Assembly: GCA_963777625.1 (NCBI GenBank)
Contig: CAVZRO010000008.1
Location: 1-64,000, forward strand
Source: DATDIC01 sp963777625
GTDB lineage: Bacteria; Pseudomonadota; Alphaproteobacteria; Acetobacterales; Acetobacteraceae
DNA length: 64,000 nt
Reading direction: 5' to 3'
The notes below the pieces were generated by a model. The model saw only the letters and a program-made list of their open reading frames with translations, was not told the DNA's origin and ran no database searches. The translations under genes and the position numbers were made by a program. Shown piece after piece: positions 35,162-44,797 of this stretch; position 1 is the first letter of the stretch, and each line of letters opens with the position of its first letter.

Positions 35162-36204
35162 CTACAACAGCGCCGCGGCCACCACGCGCATCACCTCCAC
35201 GCTCGCGCCCTTCAGCACCATCGTGCCGACGTGCCCGTCGCGTGCGGCATCCTTCCACGCCGCCAGCCGGTCCTTGATCCGCTCCGCCGGTCCCACCAGC
35301 GAAATCTCATCGATCAGCGCATCCGGCACCGCTGCCGCCGCCTCATGCTTCCGGCCGTCCAGGTACAAATCCTGAACCGTTTTCGCCGCCGCCTCGTATC
35401 CCAGCTTGCGCGCCACATCGTTGTAGAAATTCTTCGTCCGCGCGCCCATCCCGCCGATATACAGCGCCAGTTCCGGCCGGATCGCATCGCGGCACGCCGC
35501 CACATCGGCGCCCATCTTCGCCCGCACATACGGTGCCACGTCGAACCCTTGCAGCGTCGCCGGCCGCCCGGCCGCGCGCATCCCCTCCAGAAGCGGCTCC
35601 GTCACAATCCCCGGCTGTTCCGGCGAATAGAAAATGGGCAGCACCCCGTCCGCCACCTCCCCGGCGGTACGCAACCCGGCCGGCGTAATCGACGCAGTGT
35701 AGAATTTCAGTCCCGCCCGCCCATGCGCGATGCTGCGCAGCGGCTTGCCCAGCCCGGTCGCGCCGGCCCCGAGATACGGAATGTCGATAGTGCTCGCCGT
35801 GAAACTCGAGCGGCGCCTTGCGCTCCAGGATCGCGCGCATGATCGCAATATATTCCTTGGTGCGCAGCATCGGCTTCCCGTACGGCACGCCGTGCCATCC
35901 CTCCACCACCTGCGGCCCCGACACGCCGACGCCGCACAGGAACCGATCGCCCGACAGATGCTGCAACGAAATCGCCGTCATCGCCGCCATCGCCGGCGTC
36001 CGTGCGTGTATCTGCATGATGCCGGTGCCCGCCTTGATGCGCGTCGTGCGCGCCAGGATCCATGCGACCGAGGTCACCGCATCGGTGCCGTACGCCTCGC
36101 CTGTCCATACCTCGGCGAAGCCGAGCCGCTCGGCTTCCAGCACGCGCTCCATATCCAGCTTCGGCTGTGCGTCCGGACATATCCGCCGTAATGCCAAGCT
36201 GCAT
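35162..36204 (-). pseudogene. LLM-class (luciferase-like) F420-type oxidoreductase, two frameshifts
   Basis: The reconstructed protein of about 345 residues belongs to the bacterial luciferase-like, F420/FMN-dependent family. It begins MQLGI at 36204 and changes frame near 36180 to CPDAQPKLDMERVLEAERLGFAEVW. It continues to APLEFHGEHY, then changes frame again near 35785 into DIPYLGAGATGLGKPLRSI and runs to the end. The cofactor-barrel motif segments (GVGVSGPQVVEGWHGVPYG) are preserved. The two single-base shifts may be mutation or sequencing error. It is the first member of an F420-associated cluster. Confidence 0.8.
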
Positions 36205-36307
36205 GCACACTCCTCCCACCCGTCATGACTGGACTTGTCCGGGCCAACCCGCACGGGCCTCAATGGTACGAGGACACACCCGCGGTCGCCTGATCACACC
36301 GCCCCCA

Positions 36308-37264
36308 TTACCCGCGCGCCTTCGCGATCACCGCGTCCTTGAACCGCTGCATATTGTCCAGCGTCGCCTGCAGCGTCGGGCCGAACAACCCGAAATCGAA
36401 ATAACCGACCCCCAGCTCCGCCAGCGCCTTTATATCGCCGGCGAAATCCGCCGGCCCGCCGGTGAACAGCTTGCGCTCGCCATCCACGGTACCCTTCGGC
36501 TGCGCCTCCACATTGGCCGACACGCGATACGCAAGCCCCATCTTGGCCGGATCGCGCCCAGCTTTCTCTACCAGTCCACGCAGCTTCGCCACGCCCGCCT
36601 TGTACCGGGTCAGCGTGTCCATCGGAAACTGCGGATTGGTGCCGATCGGATACCACGCATCGCCATATTGCGCCGTCCGCCGCAGCGCCGGACCGCTTTC
36701 GCCGCCCACCCAGATCGGGATCGGCCGCTGCACCGGTTTCGGCTGAAACACCACGTTGCTGAACCCGGCGTATTTGCCCTGGAACCGGGGATCGTCCTTC
36801 TCCCACAATTCCTTGCACGCCATCATGTATTCGTCGGTCACCGCACCGCGCTCCTCGAACGGCGGCGTGCCGATCGCCTCGAACTCCTCGCGCATCCATC
36901 CGGCGCCGATGCCCAGCGTCAGCCGCCCCTTCGACAGCACGTCGATCGTCGCCAGAATCTTCGCCGTCAGCACCGCCGGTCGGTGCGGCACCACCATCAC
37001 CGATGTAACGATCCGCAGCTTCGATGTCTTCGCCGCAACCCACGTCGCGGTGGTTAGCTGCTCGTGCCGGTCCACCCGTGCCCCGGACGGGAATTCGCCG
37101 CTTTCCGTATAGGGATAGCGCGACGCCACATCGGTCGGGATCATGATGTGATCGCTGACCGTCACATAATCGAACCCCAGCATCTCCGCTTCCGTCGCGA
37201 TGCGCGTCAGGTTGTCGGTGTGCGTCAGGGGGCCGCTGGTCGGCGCGCTGCATCCGATCTGCAT
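36308..37264 (-). CDS. LLM-class F420-dependent oxidoreductase
   Basis: An intact 318-residue TIM-barrel oxidoreductase of the luciferase-like family. Segments are DYVTVSDHIMIPTDVASRYPY, IVTSVMVVPHRPAVLTAKIL, LTLGIGAGWMREEFEAIGTPP and PIWVGGESGPALRRTAQYGDAWYP. It is clearly paralogous to the divergent gene starting at 37354 (same length, same motifs). The family uses reduced F420 or flavin. An FO synthase gene in the cluster favours F420. The substrate is unknown. Confidence 0.88.
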   Translation of the reverse strand: MQIGCSAPTSGPLTHTDNLTRIATEAEMLGFDYVTVSDHIMIPTDVASRYPYTESGEFPSGARVDRHEQLTTATWVAAKTSKLRIVTSVMVVPHRPAVLTAKILATIDVLSKGRLTLGIGAGWMREEFEAIGTPPFEERGAVTDEYMMACKELWEKDDPRFQGKYAGFSNVVFQPKPVQRPIPIWVGGESGPALRRTAQYGDAWYPIGTNPQFPMDTLTRYKAGVAKLRGLVEKAGRDPAKMGLAYRVSANVEAQPKGTVDGERKLFTGGPADFAGDIKALAELGVGYFDFGLFGPTLQATLDNMQRFKDAVIAKARG

Positions 37265-37353
37265 ATGTTCCTCCGGCCGCTATTTGCGTGCGCCCGCATC
37301 CTACCACAGGATGCCGCGCCGAAGGCCAAGGGCCAAAGGGCAGGGGCCAACGA

Positions 37354-38310
37354 ATGGATTTCGGCATCCACATCCGCGCGCAGGGCTGGCTGACCGAGCG
37401 GGCCAGCCTGATCGCCGTCGCGCAACGGGCAGAGGCGCTCGGCTACGACTTCATCGGCGTGGTCGACCACCTCGTCCTGCCGCGCGACGTCGCCACCCGC
37501 TATCCCTACACCGAGGACGGCATCTGGCCCGGCACCCCCACCGGCGAATGCTTCGACGCGCTCGGCATGCTGTGCTTCCTCGCCGCCTGCACCGAGCGTA
37601 TCCGCCTGCTCACCTCGGTCATGGTCGTCCCCCACCGCCCCGCCGTCATTGCCGCGAAGATGCTGGCGACCGCCGACATGCTCTCCGGCGGCCGTGTCGT
37701 TGCCGGCATCGGCGCCGGCTGGATGCGGGAGGAGTTCGAGGCTCTGGGCGCGCCCCCGTTCGACGACCGCGGCGCGGTCACCGACGAATATCTCACCGCC
37801 TGCCGTGCCCTGTGGACCGACGACGATCCGCGCTTCCAGGGCAAGCACGTCAGCTTCGAGAACGTGATCTTCCGCCCCCGCCCGCTGCAATCGCCGCTGC
37901 CCGTCTGGGTCGGCGGCGAAAGCGGGCCGGCACTGCGGCGCACCGCCCGGTTCGGCGACGCCTGGTACCCGGTCTCCAACAACCAGCAGATCCCCCTGGA
38001 CACGCCAGACCGGATGCGCGCCGGCATCCAGCGCCTGCACCGCGCGGCGGAGAAGGAACAGCGCGACCCTGCCTCCATCGATATCGCCTATCTCTGGTTC
38101 AAGCCGGTGTCCTGGCAGGCGCAGAGCAGCCCCCACGGCGCCCGTATTCCCTTCACCGGCGGCACGGCGCAGATGATCGACGATGCCGCCGGCCTGGCGC
38201 GGGCCGGCGTGCGGCATCTGATCGTGCTGCTCACCGCGCCGACACGCGAAGAAACACTGGACCGAATGCAACACTTCGCCGAAGACGTCATGCCCGCCAT
38301 AAGCAACTGA
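37354..38310 (+). CDS. LLM-class F420-dependent oxidoreductase (paralog of the divergent gene)
   Basis: A 318-residue paralog of the preceding gene, encoded on the opposite strand with 89 bases between the starts. It has FIGVVDHLVLPRDVATRYPY, LLTSVMVVPHRPAVIAAKML, VVAGIGAGWMREEFEALGAPP and PVWVGGESGPALRRTARFGDAWYP. ATG 37354 follows CAGGGG; longer in-frame starts are not supported. Thirteen bases separate it from the FO synthase gene, so the two are probably one transcript. Confidence 0.9.
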   Translation: MDFGIHIRAQGWLTERASLIAVAQRAEALGYDFIGVVDHLVLPRDVATRYPYTEDGIWPGTPTGECFDALGMLCFLAACTERIRLLTSVMVVPHRPAVIAAKMLATADMLSGGRVVAGIGAGWMREEFEALGAPPFDDRGAVTDEYLTACRALWTDDDPRFQGKHVSFENVIFRPRPLQSPLPVWVGGESGPALRRTARFGDAWYPVSNNQQIPLDTPDRMRAGIQRLHRAAEKEQRDPASIDIAYLWFKPVSWQAQSSPHGARIPFTGGTAQMIDDAAGLARAGVRHLIVLLTAPTREETLDRMQHFAEDVMPAISN

Positions 38311-38323
38311 CGAAGAAGCCGAT

Positions 38324-40688
38324 ATGACCGACCGCGACCTGATCGCCTGGATCGAGCACACGCCGCTGGCCGAGCTGACCGCGCAGCGCCGCTGCGATTC
38401 GCGACGCGACGCACGGGCGCATCGTGTCCTACTCCCGCAAGGTATTCATCCCGCTGACGAAGCTCTGCCGCGACGTGTGCCATTACTGCACCTTCGCCGA
38501 ACGCCCGCGCGCCGGCCACGCCGCCTATCTTTCGCCGGACGAAGTGCTGGCGATCGCCCGCGCCGGCGCCGCCGCCGGCTGCACGGAGGCGCTGTTCACC
38601 CTCGGCGACAAGCCGGAACTGCGCTATCGCGCCGCGCGCGAGGCGCTCGCCGCGCTGGGCGCACGCCACCACCATCGAGATATCTGCGCGACATGTGCGC
38701 GCTGGTGCTGAGCGAAACCGGACTGCTGCCGCACGCCAATCCCGGCGTGATGACGCGCGAGGAAATCGCCGCCCTGCGCGCATGTCTCCGCCAGCCAGGG
38801 CATCATGCTGGAAAGCACCAGTCGAACGCCTGTGCGAACCCGGCGGCGTGCATTTCGGCTCGCCCGACAAGCTCCCGAAGTGCGGCTGGAAACCATCCGC
38901 CTCGCCGGCGAATTGGCGGTGCCCTTCACGACCGGCATCCTGATCGGCATCGGCGAAACGCGCGCGGAACGGCTGGAAGCGCTGCGGCGATCCGCGCCCT
39001 GCACGCGCGCACGGCCACATCCAGGAAGTCATCGTGCAGAATTTCCGCGCCAAGCCGGGCACCAAACTCGCCAAGGCGCCCGAACCCGATCTCGACGATA
39101 TGCTGTGGACGATGGCGGCGGCGCGGCTGATCCTGCCGCGCGGACATGCATTTGCAGGCGCCGCCCAACCTGTCGCCCGGCGTCTATCGGCGACTGATCG
39201 ACGCCGGCATCGACGATTGGGGCGGCGTCTCGCCGGTGACGCCCGACCACGTCAATCCCGAAGCGCCGTGGCCGCATCTCGACGACCTCGCCGAGCGTAG
39301 CGCCGAGGCGGGCAAGATGCTGGTGGCCCGACTGCCGGTCTATCCGCGGTTCGCGCACGCCGCCGATCGCTGGCTCGCGCCGGCGGTCGCCACGCCCGTG
39401 CGCCGCGCGATGGACAGCGAAGGCTGGGCGCGCGGCGATGCCTGGGCGCCCGGGCTGACGGCGATTCGCCGCGCCGCACCCGCGCGTGTTCGGATCGCGT
39501 CGACCCCGCGATCGCCGAGGCGGTCGCAAAGGCAGCCGAGGGCACGCCTGGCCGAAGCGGAGATCGTGCGCCTGTTCGCCGCCCGTGACGCCGATTACGA
39601 CCACGTCATGTGCCGCCGCCGACGCACTGCGCCGCGCAGGTCAGCGGCGAGGTCGTTCGCTACGTCGTCAACCGCAACATCAACTACACCAACATCTGCT
39701 ATTATCGTTGCAAGTTCTGCGCTTTTTCCAAGGGCAAGACGCACGAGGCGCTGCGCGGCACGCCGTACGATCTCGACCTCGACGAGATCGTGCGCCGCTC
39801 CATCGAGGCCTGGGAGCGCGGCGCCACCGAGGTATGCCTGCAAGGCGGCATCCATCCCGACTACACCGGCGCGACCTATCTCGGCATCTGCCGCGCCATC
39901 AAGGCGGCGCTGCCGGAGATGCACGTGCACGCCTTCTCGCCGCTGGAGGTGACGCAGGGTGCGGCGACGCTGGGACGGTCGGTTGCCGAATTCCTCGCCG
40001 AGCTGAAGCAGGCCGGCCTCGGCACGCTGCCCGGCACGGCCGCGGAAATTCTCGACGACGAAGTGCGCGCGGTCATCTGCCCCGACAAGGTGAACACGCG
40101 CAGTGGCTGAACGTGGTGCGGGCCGCGCACGGGCTCGGCCTGCGCACGACCTCGACGATCATGTACGGCCATATCGAGCGGCCGGTTTCCTGGGCGCGGC
40201 ATCTGCTGGCGTTGCGCGACCTGCAGGCGGAGACGGGCGGCTTTACCGAATTCGTGCCGCTGCCGTTCGTGCACATGGAAGCGCCGATGTATCTGCGCGG
40301 CCGCGCCCGCAACGGGCCGACATTGCGCGAGGCGGTGCTGATGCACGCGGTGGCGCGGCTCGTGTTGCATCCGCAGATCACTAACATCCAGACGAGCTGG
40401 GTGAAGATGGGCCCGGAGGGGGCGGCGCTGTGCCTGAACGCCGGCGCCAACGATCTCGGCGGGACGCTGATGAACGAGAGCATCTCGCGCGCCGCCGGCA
40501 CCCAGCATGGCCAGGAATTTCCGCCCGAGGCGATGGAGGAGCTGATCCGCTCCCTCGGCCGCATTCCGCAGCAACGCGACACGCTGTATCGGCCGGTCGA
40601 AGGCGGCCGGCGGGCCGCGGCGTTCGGTGCCCCCGACCTCGCGCCGGTGGTCCAGACCCCGCCGCGCAAGACCGTCGCTGCGGAGTAG
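38324..40688 (+). pseudogene. fbiC: FO synthase, CofG-CofH fusion (FbiC type), about 14 frameshifts
   Basis: Both radical-SAM halves are recognisable: CofG with the cluster motif CRDVCHYC (about 38468-38491) and CofH with CYYRCKFC (about 39698-39721). FbiC makes the deazaflavin FO from a tyrosine and 5-amino-6-ribitylaminouracil. The protein has to be read by changing frame near 38395, 38661, 38680, 38782, 38822, 38877, 38985, 39008, 39138, 39480, 39540, 39607, 39639 and 40099. Each segment is family-like up to the shift, and no stop occurs in the stitched frame. From 40100 to 40688 it is clean (QWLNVVRAAHGLGLRTTSTI onwards). Such a pattern fits base-calling errors at least as well as true decay. 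Confidence 0.82.
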
Positions 40689-41128
40689 AGCATGATTGCT
40701 TGAGGCGGGATCGAAAGAAAGCGTGAATCACGCTTCTAAAACGGTGAATCGGCGCGGAATTGAAACCCCACCCTATACTCAGGCCGATTCACGGATGAAA
40801 AAGGCGGTTGCCTGGGGTCCCGATCGGCGCCGACCAGGACCCCACTCCGAACGATACTCACTTGGATAAATCAAAGGATCAAGCAGATTTAGGTCGGGTC
40901 CAATTCCATCCCGATTTACAGCCGCCCGATGCATTCGTCTGGGGCGGGAATAAACTCAAGCTCGGCTAGCATGGCCCCCGACTATGTTCTATGCCGTTGA
41001 TCACGACATATTGGGCTAAAACGGCTAATGAGACCACAATCCCTTGCTAGGCCGGAGTTTGCGGTCCATTATGTCATCGGCAATCCACCGTCTGTATCCT
41101 CGACTAGAATTGCAACCGGAGGCTAGAT
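40689..41128. other. Intergenic region with repeat fragments, no gene seen
   Basis: It has a short inverted repeat AAGCGTG-AAT-CACGCTT at 40720-40736. Two partial copies of a repeat follow (40746-40773 and 40822-40920) that recurs at 44137. An AT-rich stretch without coding potential then leads to the methyltransferase. A GGAGG at 41118-41122 serves as ribosome binding site for the TTG start at 41129. Confidence 0.55.
40822..40920 (+). repeat. Left imperfect direct repeat of the restriction-modification island
   Basis: The block GATCGGCG, CCCCACTCCGAACG, ACTCA, ATCAAAGGATCAAGC, AGGTCGGGTC and CAATTC lines up in order with 44137-44235 (GAATCGGCG, CCCCACCCCGAACG, ACTCA, ATCAGAGGATTCAAGC, AGGTGGGGTC and CAATTC). 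A further partial copy lies at 40746-40773. It may be the remnant of an insertion-sequence end; the family is not identified. Confidence 0.6.
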
Positions 41129-42276
41129 TTGCCCACTGACGCAGCACCTGTTGGCCGCGGAGTTGAGCAATTCGACCGCTCGTCTATGTCCTCTGATGAC
41201 GTCGCTTCCGGGGGCCTGAATGGCCACTCCAGCAGCGCAGAGGCGATGGTGAACTTGATAACGCAGCCCGAGCGCCAGGCGGCGGGCGTCAAATCCTTTG
41301 TCAACAAGATCCATCAAGGCGACGCGGCTGCGGTGATGGCACGCCTGCCTTCTGGCTCCGTCGATCTAATCATTACGTTATCCCCTATTGGACTGCCGTC
41401 AAATACGACGATGGCCAGGTCGAGGGTGGTGACGCGGTACCTGGCAGCTGGGCAACTTACGAAGCCTACCTCGAAGACGTGCATAGAGTGTGGGCGCAAA
41501 GCGCAAGGGTGCTGCGCCCGAACGGCAAGCTATGCATCAATGCTCCGCTAATGCCGATCCCCAAAGACATTATCCAACAGCACACCAGACATTTGAAAGA
41601 TATCGCCGGTGATATCGGCCAGATGATTTTGGCGCGCACAGACCTGGAACGTTACGGCCTATTCATCTGGCAGAAGCAGACATCAAAGATGATGTTCGGT
41701 TCCTATCCCTTCCCCGGCAACATCATCGAAAATAACACGATCGAGATGATCAACGTCTACGTCAAGCCGGGAAAACCTCCAAAATTTGCCCCCGACGTTA
41801 AGGAGGCAAGTCGCCTTTCTCGTGAAGAGTGGCTCGATCTAACTCAGCAAATCTGGTTTATGTATCCAGAGGATGTGAAGCGGGACAAAGATCATCCTGC
41901 GCCATTTCCTGAGAAGCTTCCCGCGCGTCTCATGCGGCTCTATACCTTCAGTGCCTTTGGCTCATTCCCCGGAGGAGTTGTGCTTGATCCTTTCGCTGGT
42001 ACGGGCACTACTTGTGCTGTCGCGAAGCGCATGGGACGACGCTGGATCGGCATCGACATTGTGCCGCGTTACGTCGAGCTTGGTCGTGACCGTGTGCGCT
42101 ACGCAGACGAGTTCCAACCACTCCTGCTCGTCGGTCGTGCGAAATATCCAACGGGTGACGAACTGCGGGAGATGATTGCAAACACTTCAGGAAAAGGTGC
42201 TGAGAGCAAGCACAAACGCAAGACCTACGGTCGAGGGATAAACCGAGAGGACGACGACCAGTTCAAGCTCGTCTAG
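41129..42276 (+). pseudogene. Site-specific DNA methyltransferase (beta-type order), one frameshift
   Basis: An adenine-N6 or cytosine-N4 methyltransferase. The TTG start at 41129 has GGAGG six bases upstream. The N-terminal part (VNKIHQGDAAAVMARLPSGSVDLIIT) leads to the catalytic SPPYW-type motif at about 41383-41400. There a run of C is one base short, which breaks the frame. Restoring one C gives SPYW-TAVKYDDGQVEGGDAVPGSW and joins the second frame. The AdoMet motif DPFAGTGTTCAVAKRMGRRWIGIDI comes near the C-terminus. The motif order (IV before I) is that of the beta class. It is followed by a restriction-enzyme-like gene, forming a type II-like system. Confidence 0.85.
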
Positions 42277-42300
42277 CGAATAGCGGGAACTGGTCGACGA

Positions 42301-42715
42301 ATGGCTGCCCTGAGCCGCTTTTGGAAGGACTGGGTTCAGCTTTATAGGAGTGACGGTGGATATTGGTACGTCCCGAAAGGCAAAAGTATCAGCGACATTC
42401 CCGCGATACAGAAGTGGCTCAGGTTGTTGGTGCCGTTCGAGGGCAGGCCATGGCGAGAAACCCAACGACGCTACATGGCAAGCCTGTCCAAGGCACGCTT
42501 ATCTCAAGCCAAGGCGACAGACGGGGACCGTCCGGGACCCCGATGTCGCCGAATGCTCGGGCAGGTGTTAGGCACTTCTGGGTTTTGCCTGGGTCGACGA
42601 AAACGAGGCGGTCACTCTTAAGATCGCCAACGACTTACGAGTGGAGCGTGACATACATGAGACCAACGTCCATGTAAGCGAGTTTTCTACGAACATTGCC
42701 GCTGTTTCCGTATAG
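42301..42715 (+). pseudogene. Truncated homolog of the N-terminal domain of the adjacent restriction protein
   Basis: It starts MAALSRFWKDWVQLYRSDGGYWYVPKG and matches the start of the next protein (WQKFLREYRSYDAYWYFPKG). The match continues through LVPFEGRPWRETQRRYMASLSKARLS and RRMLGQVLGTSGF. A +1 shift near 42578 is needed to continue AWVDENEAVTLKIANDLRVERD to the stop at 42715. Nothing equivalent to the nuclease half follows. It is either a degraded partial duplication or a stand-alone DNA-recognition module. Confidence 0.7.
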
Positions 42716-42732
42716 GGCGATTGGAGGGGCCC

Positions 42733-44070
42733 ATGGCGATCAGCGTGGAGTGGCAGAAATTCCTTCGGGAATACAGATCCTACGATGCATACTGGTATTT
42801 TCCGAAGGGTAGCACATGTGACACTGATGAATTCCGCGAGAAATTCAGAGTATATGACCTCTTTGAGGGCGAAGAATGGACGCCGGATCTCCAGCGTCAG
42901 ATTTTGGTGGAACTGCGTTCTGATAAGCTTTCAAAGGGCGGCACAGCACTCCCGCGTCAAATCAAACGCGTTTTTGAAAATATGGGGCTTTGCTGGATTG
43001 CTGACGGTCAGCCGATCCGAGTGACACCGGCTGGACGAGCATATCTCCAGGAGCCTAAAGGCCGAAGCGCTATACTAGATCAGCAGGTTTGGCGCTACCA
43101 ACTCCCAAACCCCTTGAATGCGTCCGAGGTAACGGCCGGTATCAAGTTGCATCCACACTCATTCTTCGTTGAAACCCTACTTTCTTCAGACGCATACGTC
43201 ACGGGACAGGAGTATGTTATTTTTGTCTCTCGCGCTAGGATACAGTCCGACCTTGGAAACACGGTAAATCGTATAAAATCATGGCGCGCCCTTGCAAAGG
43301 CACGGCAGGACGAAATTCTATCTAACCTGGAGGGGCCTCTATTTAGAAAGATAAAGAACGACCACTCGTATTCCATGGCATTTCATCATTGTGATCTACT
43401 CCTGCGGCGCGGGCAGGATGGACTTTTTGTTGGAGCGACAGATGCTGCCGCTCTTCGGAGCCAACTCACGAAGCACAAAGGCGTCTCCGAAATAATCGAA
43501 TTTGAAAACGAGCCAGATTGTATTTCATTTTACGGGGATACGGAGCACCACGGAACGCAAATAGACGCTCTCGAATACTACGTTGACGTCTCTGACGTAA
43601 AAAACGCAGTAAAGACTTTCCGCAAATTGCCGAAGGAAGTTCGTGGTGACATGACGCCGGAGGAGTTCGAACGAGCTCAGTTTTTGGAGAAAGACCTCGA
43701 AGATTACCTGCAGAAGCATCTTAATGACATTGAGGTTGGACTTAAGCTAATAGGTCGCCAACACCCGACCTCCGTGGGGCCTATTGATCTCTATGCAGTG
43801 GCCGATAACGGCGACTTAGTTGTCGTCGAATTAAAGAAAGGTCGTGCTTCTGACAAGGTCTTCGGGCAAATCTGTCGATATATCGGTTGTATCAGGACCG
43901 AACAGTCTCAACAAAACCATCCCGTCCGCGGTTATATTGTCGGGCGAGAGGTAGACGTGAAGCTTCAGTACGCTGCTAAAGTCGTTCCCAAGGGCGTAAT
44001 CCGGCTGCAAACATTTGAGCTGGCGGGCGAGAAGAGCGCTCAAAATTGGATTCAGATCTCCACCACTTAG
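42733..44070 (+). CDS. Putative restriction endonuclease with C-terminal PD-(D/E)XK nuclease domain
   Basis: An intact 445-residue protein; ATG 42733 follows GGAGGGGC. The N-terminal module (about 1-105; YWYFPKG, then IKRVFENMGLCWI) is shared with the upstream fragment. A middle region (HPHSFFVETLLSSDAYVTGQEYVIFVSRA) recalls AlwI-type enzymes. The C-terminal 125 residues resemble the NucS/DUF91 nuclease fold: LEKDLEDYLQKHL, catalytic D352 in GPIDLYAV, E366 and K368 in VVVELKKG, then GQICRYIG. A/T-rich codons differ from flanking genes, suggesting horizontal acquisition. Pairing with the methyltransferase makes a restriction role likely; specificity is unknown. Confidence 0.8.
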   Translation: MAISVEWQKFLREYRSYDAYWYFPKGSTCDTDEFREKFRVYDLFEGEEWTPDLQRQILVELRSDKLSKGGTALPRQIKRVFENMGLCWIADGQPIRVTPAGRAYLQEPKGRSAILDQQVWRYQLPNPLNASEVTAGIKLHPHSFFVETLLSSDAYVTGQEYVIFVSRARIQSDLGNTVNRIKSWRALAKARQDEILSNLEGPLFRKIKNDHSYSMAFHHCDLLLRRGQDGLFVGATDAAALRSQLTKHKGVSEIIEFENEPDCISFYGDTEHHGTQIDALEYYVDVSDVKNAVKTFRKLPKEVRGDMTPEEFERAQFLEKDLEDYLQKHLNDIEVGLKLIGRQHPTSVGPIDLYAVADNGDLVVVELKKGRASDKVFGQICRYIGCIRTEQSQQNHPVRGYIVGREVDVKLQYAAKVVPKGVIRLQTFELAGEKSAQNWIQISTT

Positions 44071-44136
44071 CCCGATCTTGGCAATTTAGACGGCGCTGCT
44101 GCTGGTTTGGTGGACACTGCAAAACCGCGCAAATAT

Positions 44137-44235
44137 GAATCGGCGTGGAATTGGGGCCCCACCCCGAACGGCATTTACTCAAAATCAGAGGATTCAAGCG
44201 GATCCAGGTGGGGTCTCAATTCGATGCAGATTCAC
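44137..44235 (+). repeat. Right imperfect direct repeat of the restriction-modification island
   Basis: Same orientation and block order as 40822-40920, including CCCCACCCCGAACG and AGGATTCAAGCGGATCCAGG. Together the two copies bracket the methyltransferase, module fragment and nuclease genes. Confidence 0.6.
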
Positions 44236-44253
44236 ACTCAGCAGCCTCCCGCT

Positions 44254-44778
44254 TCAAGTCCGGCAGGCGACCCACACCAGCCCTCGCCACAAGCCGACGC
44301 GCTCATACGCGGCGGTGAAGTCGCGCGATGGGACCCTCCGCAGACCGAGCCGAGCCATCACGGCTTGCGACCGCACATTGTCGGCGCCTGTATAGGACAG
44401 GATTTCCTCCAGTCCTGTGCGTCGGAACGCGTCGTCGAGTGCGGCCCTGGCGCTTTCGGTGGCGTAGCCGTTCCCCCAGGCACCCCGCATGAACCGCCAG
44501 CCGACCTCGAAATGTGGTCCGAGGGGATGATCCGGGAGAAGGCGGGGCATTACCCCGGCGTACCCGAGGAAGGCTCCGTCGGCGTCCTCCACCGCCCAGC
44601 GGGAAACACCGTGCTCCACGTACGCCGCGCCGTAACGGTTGAATTTCGCGTCGCTTTCAGCCCGGCTGATCGGTCCGCCCAGATCGCGCATCACCTCCGG
44701 ATCCGCGTGCAACCCGGCGAATGGAATGCGATGGTCTGCGCGCCAGGGAACCAGTTTCAACCGTTCCGTCCTGATCAT
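44254..44778 (-). CDS. GNAT-family N-acetyltransferase (RimJ/RimL type)
   Basis: A 174-residue acetyltransferase. The N-terminus is IRTERLKLVPWRADH. The acetyl-CoA region is EVGWRFMRGAWGNGYATESARAAL, and the C-terminal strand region is TGADNVRSQAVMARLGLRRV. It probably acetylates an amine of a protein N-terminus, peptide or small molecule; the substrate is unknown. The DUF488 gene ends 19 bases upstream on the same strand. Confidence 0.85.
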   Translation of the reverse strand: MIRTERLKLVPWRADHRIPFAGLHADPEVMRDLGGPISRAESDAKFNRYGAAYVEHGVSRWAVEDADGAFLGYAGVMPRLLPDHPLGPHFEVGWRFMRGAWGNGYATESARAALDDAFRRTGLEEILSYTGADNVRSQAVMARLGLRRVPSRDFTAAYERVGLWRGLVWVACRT

Positions 44779-44797
44779 CCGTCACCCACCGCGAACA

